Source: Palsa-504 sp963739135
Lineage (GTDB): Bacteria; Actinomycetota; Actinomycetes; Streptosporangiales; Streptosporangiaceae
Direction: 5' to 3'
NCBI GenBank assembly: GCA_963739135.1
Contig: CAVTZG010000026.1
Span: 62,001 to 126,000, forward strand
Length of the DNA stretch: 64,000 nt
This document shows, piece after piece, positions 59,908 through 64,000 of this stretch; positions within the stretch are counted from its first letter, which is position 1, and the number at the start of each line of letters is the position of its first letter. The translations under genes were made by a program, and so were the position numbers. The notes under the pieces are model-generated. The model was not told the DNA's origin and did no database searches. It was given only the letters and a program-made list of their open reading frames with translations.

Positions 59908-60660
59908 GTGCGCGTGCTCCTGCCCCTTCCGGACCGGGATTTCGACGTCACCGAGGTCGCGGTGCCGTGGCAGATCCTGCGCGAGGCCGGCCACGAGATC
60001 GTCATCGCCACCGAACAACCCGGGACCATCCCGGCCGCGGACCCCCGGCTACTCACCGGCGTCGTCTTCGGCAAGCTGGGCGCGGCACCGGAGGCCGTGC
60101 GACTGTACCGGGAGCTGACCCGGGCCCCGGAGTTCGCCGCGACGCAGGCCTGGGGCGGGCTGGACCCGGCCGCCTTTGACGGGCTGCTGCTGCCCGGCGG
60201 GCACGCCCCGGGGATGCGGCAGTATCTCGGCTCGCCCGTGCTCCAGGAGCAGGTCGCCCGGTTCTGGACCCTGGGCCGGCCGGTCGGCGCGATCTGCCAC
60301 GGCGTGCTGGTGCTGGCCCGCTCCCGCGACCCGGCCACCGGCCGCAGCGTCCTGGCCGCCCGGCGGACCACCTGCCTGCCGAAGTACATGGAACGTTCGG
60401 CCTACCTGGCCACGGCCTGGCGGCTCGGCCGGTACTACCGCACCTATCCCGCCTACGTCGAGGACGAGGTCAAGGGGGCCCTGGACGATCCCGGCCGCCA
60501 GTTCAGCCGCGGCCCGGTCACGCTGTCCGCGCGCGGGACCGCCGCCGACGACAGCCCGGCCTTTGTCGTCCAGGACGGCAACTATCTGTCCGCGCGCTGG
60601 CCCGGCGACGCCCACCTGTTCGGCCGCAGGTTCTGCGATCTGCTGCGGCCTGCTGTTTAA
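59908..60660 (+). CDS. DJ-1/PfpI-superfamily protein (glutamine amidotransferase-like)
   Basis: 250 residues from GTG at 59908. Elbow Cys in VGAICHGVLVLARS, partner acidic residue in TEVAVPWQILREAGHEI, and FDGLLLPGGHAPGMRQYL. Longer than DJ-1 with a C-terminal extension (FVVQDGNYLSARWPGDAHLF). May be a glyoxalase/deglycase-type or chaperone-like enzyme; unproven. Confidence 0.85.
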   Translation: MRVLLPLPDRDFDVTEVAVPWQILREAGHEIVIATEQPGTIPAADPRLLTGVVFGKLGAAPEAVRLYRELTRAPEFAATQAWGGLDPAAFDGLLLPGGHAPGMRQYLGSPVLQEQVARFWTLGRPVGAICHGVLVLARSRDPATGRSVLAARRTTCLPKYMERSAYLATAWRLGRYYRTYPAYVEDEVKGALDDPGRQFSRGPVTLSARGTAADDSPAFVVQDGNYLSARWPGDAHLFGRRFCDLLRPAV

Positions 60661-60741
60661 AGACATTTCGGCCGAACGGGCCAGGCTTCCTGCCGCTGGT
60701 TTTGTGCGTGCCGCCCGTGGCCAGGCCTGGATCCCGGGCGG

Positions 60742-62715
60742 TCAGGAGCCGCCAACCATCACCGCCGCTGAGGGATAGCCGCTGGCACCGTTCGGCACCG
60801 GCGGCGCGACCACGGCCGTCTGGGTGTAGCCGGTCGCGTCCGTGGCCCGCGCCTCGAGCAGGTGCTGGCCCGGGGTGGCGTCCCACTCCCACACCCACTG
60901 CCGCCAGGTGTCGATGTCGGGCACCGCGGCCAGCCGGGCCGCCTGCCACGGCCCCCGGTCGACCCGCACCTCGACGGCGGCGACGCCCTTGTGCTGCGCC
61001 CAGGCCACGCCGGCCACCGGCGTCCTCCCCGGGGCCAGGGTCGCGTTGCCGGCCGGCACGTCGATCCTGGACTCCGTCTTGATCGGCGCCTGCTGCGACC
61101 AGCCGCGCTGCGCCCAGTACGCGTAGGCCGCGGCGAACGTGGTGACCTCGATGTCGGTGACCCATTTGGTCGCGGACACGTAGCCGTACAGCCCGGGCAC
61201 CACCATCCGGGCCGGGAAGCCGTGCGCGACGGGCAGCGCCTGGCCGTTCATCGCCACCGCCAGCAGCGCGTCCCGGCCGTCCAGCACCACCTGCAGCGGG
61301 GTGCCCGAGGTAAACCCGTCGACCGACGTGCACAGCAGCTGGCTGGCGCCCGCCAGCGGCCGGGCCTGCCGGATCAGGTCGGCCAGCCGCGCGCCGAGCC
61401 AGCGGGCGTTGCCGACGTAGGGCCCGCCGACCGGGTTGGACACGCAGGTCAGGGTCACGTAGTCCTCGACCAGCGGGCGCCGCAGCAGCTCATCGAAGGT
61501 CAGCACGACCTCGCGCTGCACCATGCCGTGAATGCGCAGCTGCCAGCTGGCCGGGTCCACCTCGGGCAGCAGCAGCGCGGTGTCGACCCGGTAGAAGCTG
61601 CTGTCCGGGGTGATGAACGAGCTGAGGCCGGGGATGTTCAGGTTGCTGCCAGGCGGAAGCGGCGGCGCCGGGACGGCCGGCTTCGGGAACCGCAGGGCCG
61701 CCCGGGCCGCGCCGACATTGTGCCGCGTGATCAGCTCGCGTCCGGCCAGCGCACCCGCCGCCGCGGTGACCACGGCCAGCCCGCTGGCCGTCAGGAACCG
61801 CCGCCGCGCAGGCCACCGGGGCGGGCCGGGACCATCCGGGTTGTCCAGATAGGTGAACGAGGATCCGGCCCGGTTGGCTCCGGCGGCCCCGGTGACGGCG
61901 TCCGGCTCGCCTTCCAGCGGCTCTGGCTCGCCTGCGGGAGCGGGCCTGGGCACGTCCAGCGGCTCCATTTCGCCAGCCGGATCGGGCCTGGGCACGTCCG
62001 GCGGCTCCATTTCGCCAGCCGGATCGGGCCTGGGCACGTCCAGCGGCTCCAGCTCGCCAGCCGGTGCCGCCCTGGGCAGGTCGGGCGGCTCCAGCGGGAC
62101 CACGGTGGTACCGAAGGCGCGGGCGCCCCGGGAGCCCGGTGCTCCGCCGGCCTGGCTTCCGCCGGCCTGGCTTCCGCCGGCCTGGCTTCCGCCGATCCGG
62201 CTTCGGCCCACCCGGCTTCCGGCCGGCCGGGCGCGGCCCGCGGGAGCGCCGAGCATGCGGGCCGCCCGGACCAGCCTGGTCAGCGCGAAGGCCCCGGCCG
62301 CGGCACCGGCCAGGGTCGGGATCACGTATTCTGGCGTCGCGTCCGGCCTGGTCAGGGCGGCCGCCAGGCCGATGCTGGCGAACACCGCGAGCCCGGCCAG
62401 GCCGCGTTCCAGCCGCCGCACCGCGAGCATCCCGATCACCGCCGCGAACACCGCGAGCACGATCAGGATGCCGGTCAGCAGCGCGGTCTTGTCGTCGGCG
62501 CCGAACGCCGAGATGGCGAAGTCCTTGACCGCCGGCGGCGTGAGGTCGATGGACGCCTGGCCGACCGCGATCACCGGGGAACTCTCCGGGTTGGTGAGCC
62601 CGGCGAACAGCTGGCCGATGCCCATCGCGACCGCGGCCGTGAGAACCCCGGCCACCGCCCCGGCGAGCGCGCTCGGCTGCCGATGCTGGTCGCTGGAGGC
62701 GGACTCTGATGTCAT
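60742..62715 (-). CDS. Membrane-anchored molybdopterin-dependent oxidoreductase (sulfite-oxidase family)
   Basis: 657 residues from ATG at 62715. N-terminal part: about five membrane helices (LAGAVAGVLTAAVAMGIGQL; ALLTGILIVLAVFAAVIGML). Middle: a Pro/Glu-rich linker with four 14-residue repeats. C-terminal: one more helix near 310 and the molybdopterin domain (REVVLTFDELLRRPLVEDYV, the Cys ligand in TLTCVSNPVGGPYVGNARWL), then a dimerisation domain. Faces the outside. Upstream start at 62871 would add a basic extension without support. Electron acceptor unknown. Confidence 0.9.
   Translation of the reverse strand: MTSESASSDQHRQPSALAGAVAGVLTAAVAMGIGQLFAGLTNPESSPVIAVGQASIDLTPPAVKDFAISAFGADDKTALLTGILIVLAVFAAVIGMLAVRRLERGLAGLAVFASIGLAAALTRPDATPEYVIPTLAGAAAGAFALTRLVRAARMLGAPAGRARPAGSRVGRSRIGGSQAGGSQAGGSQAGGAPGSRGARAFGTTVVPLEPPDLPRAAPAGELEPLDVPRPDPAGEMEPPDVPRPDPAGEMEPLDVPRPAPAGEPEPLEGEPDAVTGAAGANRAGSSFTYLDNPDGPGPPRWPARRRFLTASGLAVVTAAAGALAGRELITRHNVGAARAALRFPKPAVPAPPLPPGSNLNIPGLSSFITPDSSFYRVDTALLLPEVDPASWQLRIHGMVQREVVLTFDELLRRPLVEDYVTLTCVSNPVGGPYVGNARWLGARLADLIRQARPLAGASQLLCTSVDGFTSGTPLQVVLDGRDALLAVAMNGQALPVAHGFPARMVVPGLYGYVSATKWVTDIEVTTFAAAYAYWAQRGWSQQAPIKTESRIDVPAGNATLAPGRTPVAGVAWAQHKGVAAVEVRVDRGPWQAARLAAVPDIDTWRQWVWEWDATPGQHLLEARATDATGYTQTAVVAPPVPNGASGYPSAAVMVGGS
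61917..62090 (-). repeat. Four 42-bp repeats in the oxidoreductase linker
   Basis: Units encode (L/P)D(V/L)PRP-x-PAGE-x-EP. They are read on the minus strand, and the two middle units are almost identical in DNA. A further run of CTGGCTTCCGCCGGC-type 15-mers lies at about 62154-62210 and codes AGGSQ. Confidence 0.75.
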
Positions 62716-62879
62716 GACGGGACTCGCAGGTAGGCGCTGGCTCCACGCTACCCGCCGCGCCCCCTCCGTCCGCCGCGCAAATATTGCCGTCTGATAACCA
62801 CTACCGTGCGGGTCAGGTAAGCCCGGCCTCCGGTGACCGCCGGCCATCGCCCGGCCTCGAGCCGAGCGCACCTGCCCCG

Positions 62880-62972
62880 CCCGCCCCTGCCGTCACCGCG
62901 CCTTGTCATGATCAACTTAACGTGGACATCCATCGCAGGGTCAAATAACGGAGGTGGATGTCCACGATCATG
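62880..62972 (-). repeat. Hairpin repeat element, copy B
   Basis: On the minus strand: GTGGACATCCA (62954-62964), loop, TGGATGTCCAC (62921-62931), then GTTAAGTTGATCATGA and GGCGCGGTGACGGCAGGGGC. The flanks match copy A at 28974-29062 while the stem bases differ and still pair. Lies in the 273-bp gap between the oxidoreductase start and the PPOX gene. Confidence 0.65.
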
Positions 62973-62988
62973 GCGGACCCGGCGGTGG

Positions 62989-63489
62989 TCAGTCCTCGAA
63001 GGTCCAGCGGGTGGGGGAGCCGCTGAAGTCGACGGCCCGCAGGCTGAACACCCGGCGCGGCCGCACCCCCACCGTCGCTTGGATCGCCGGATCGAGGAAG
63101 TCGACCCCGAAGTCCGTGTGGTACTTGGCGTTCATCAGGTCGGTCACCCGCTGCAGCACGGCCGGATCGGTCGAGATGCGCGCGGTGCCCTCGATGACCA
63201 CGGGATCAGCGGCGTCCTCGGTGGTGACGCAGCAGCGAGGGTCGGCGGTCAGGTTGCGCACCTTGCGGGATCCCACGCTGCTGCTGAACCACAGTGTGCT
63301 GTCGTCCCACATGCCCCAGACCGGCATGACGTGCGGCCGCCCGTCCGGCCAGACCGTGGCCACCCAGTAGTTTCGCGCCGCGGTCAGCCGTTCCGCGGCC
63401 CAGGACCAGTGCAGGAGCCCGCTGCCCTCCTCTGGCCCGGCGATGCCGTACCCGGGCATGTAGGGTCGGCTAACCCGAGGGATCTCCAT
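62989..63489 (-). CDS. PPOX-class (pyridoxamine-phosphate-oxidase fold) protein
   Basis: 166 residues, split-barrel flavin/F420-binding fold. Motifs: NYWVATVWPDGRPHVMPVWG, TLWFSSSVGSRKVRNLTADP, CVTTEDAADPVVIEGTARI, and the closing RPRRVFSLRAVDFSGSPTRW. In actinobacteria many such proteins bind F420 or heme; cofactor not decided by sequence. Stands between the hairpin repeat and the divergent zinc-ribbon gene. Confidence 0.88.
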   Translation of the reverse strand: MEIPRVSRPYMPGYGIAGPEEGSGLLHWSWAAERLTAARNYWVATVWPDGRPHVMPVWGMWDDSTLWFSSSVGSRKVRNLTADPRCCVTTEDAADPVVIEGTARISTDPAVLQRVTDLMNAKYHTDFGVDFLDPAIQATVGVRPRRVFSLRAVDFSGSPTRWTFED

Positions 63490-63542
63490 GGCGCCTGTCT
63501 ACCATGCGACATCACTCGCCGGGGGGACTAACGTTGGGACCC

Positions 63543-64000
63543 GTGAAGGCATCACCGCAAAGCCAGCTCCGCCTGCTCGAACTGGCCGATCTGGACGCCG
63601 AGCTCGGCCGCCTCCGGCACCGCCGGGGCAGCCTGCCGGAAATCGCCGAGATCGCCCGCCTGGACGCCCGGTCCGGCGAGCTCAGGGACACCCTGGTCGC
63701 CACCGAGACCGAACTCAGCGACCTGGCCCGCGAGGAAGGCCGCGCCGAGCGCGACGTCGAGCAGGTCCGGACCAGGATCGACCGGGACCGCGCCCGGCTG
63801 GACGCCGGCCAGGTGTCCGCGGCCCGCGAGCTGGCCACCCTGCAATCGGAAATCGAGTCGCTGCGCCGCAGGCAAGGCGATCTCGAAGAGGTCGTGCTCG
63901 ACCTGATGGAACGCCGGGAAGGGCTGGTCAGCAGGCACGACGAGCTCACCGCCGAACGTGAGAGCGTGGCCACCCAGACCGCCGAGCTGACGGCGCGGCG
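63543..64000 (+). CDS. Coiled-coil C4 zinc-ribbon protein (5' part; runs off the window)
   Basis: From GTG at 63543: VKASPQSQLRLLELADLDAE, then about 130 residues of continuous coiled coil (ARLDARSGELRDTLVATETE; TLQSEIESLRRRQGDLEEVV). This is the N-terminal part of the actinobacterial proteins (CT398/DUF164 type) that end in a C4 zinc ribbon, often beside RNase H or Nif3-like genes. The zinc ribbon lies beyond the edge. No stop up to 64000. Confidence 0.8.
   Translation, partial: MKASPQSQLRLLELADLDAELGRLRHRRGSLPEIAEIARLDARSGELRDTLVATETELSDLAREEGRAERDVEQVRTRIDRDRARLDAGQVSAARELATLQSEIESLRRRQGDLEEVVLDLMERREGLVSRHDELTAERESVATQTAELTAR

Noticed and set aside
1..64000. tRNA or rRNA genes
   Set aside because: No cloverleaf with a T-arm-like GGTTCGAATC or rRNA motif was recognised by eye; a tRNA scan would be decisive.

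Overview
The window is high-GC actinobacterial DNA. Third codon positions are almost all G or C, GTG starts are common, and many genes belong to families largely restricted to actinomycetes: DUF6325 with SHOCT, DUF5999, DUF6412, an MctB/SteB-like protein beside murJ, and a TIGR03083-type DinB-fold protein. The best guess is a soil actinomycete related to Streptosporangiales or Streptomycetales. No rRNA, tRNA or CRISPR array was seen.

Layout. 1-2570: an AqpZ-type aquaporin (cut by the left edge), a SHOCT/DUF6325 pair and a divergent TetR regulator sharing a 17-bp palindrome. 2771-4243: an IS256-family insertion sequence. 4244-8505: an unusually gene-poor stretch that holds only a coupled pair (a low-complexity Cys-containing protein and an RsbW-like ATPase), a perfect 16-bp hairpin and a cluster of DnaA-box-like 9-mers. 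8506-16551: a pentapeptide-repeat protein, a frameshifted RusA-like gene, a flavin monooxygenase-like protein, a STAS anti-anti-sigma protein, a glutamate-cysteine-ligase-like enzyme with an unusual N-terminal extension, and a tandem-HTH protein with a large palindrome ending exactly at its start codon.

16966-22488 is an arsenic island: PstS, a CoA-disulfide-reductase-like flavoprotein, an arsenite-type aquaporin, an ArsR-ArsC fusion, ArsM and a second ArsR. There is no ArsB or Acr3 pump, so the logic appears to be reduction, then aquaporin leak or methylation. 23123-27883 is an overlapping cell-envelope operon: MctB-like, MraY/WecA-like, MurJ-like and a GT4 glycosyltransferase. 29078-37391 is purine/ureide catabolism (allantoicase, allantoinase, hydroxypyruvate isomerase, OHCU decarboxylase, PucR), interrupted by a secreted protein and a stand-alone TnpB element.

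39419-46025 is a decayed region with MFS, YczE-like, SRPBCC and ornithine-cyclodeaminase remnants. Within it sits a compact ~4.1-kb element driven by a large serine recombinase and inserted in an MBL-fold hydrolase gene. The element carries its own copy of the 3' end of its target gene, so it looks built to rebuild what it breaks; here the rebuilt gene is out of frame by one base. It also carries a string of overlapping small ORFs. 46247-64000 is mostly chromosomal housekeeping: UvrA, an alpha/beta hydrolase, DUF5999, a heterodimer-type ABC exporter pair, a SufS-like aminotransferase, DUF6412 with a YidC-like insertase, a DUF885 metallopeptidase-like protein, a DJ-1/PfpI protein, a membrane molybdopterin oxidoreductase, a PPOX-fold protein and the start of a coiled-coil C4 zinc-ribbon protein.

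Two dispersed repeat families stand out. One is a 26-bp G/C-tract unit, placed in frame at the N-termini of two unrelated genes and also overlapping the end of a third. The other is a hairpin element present twice, with conserved flanks but different, compensating stem bases.
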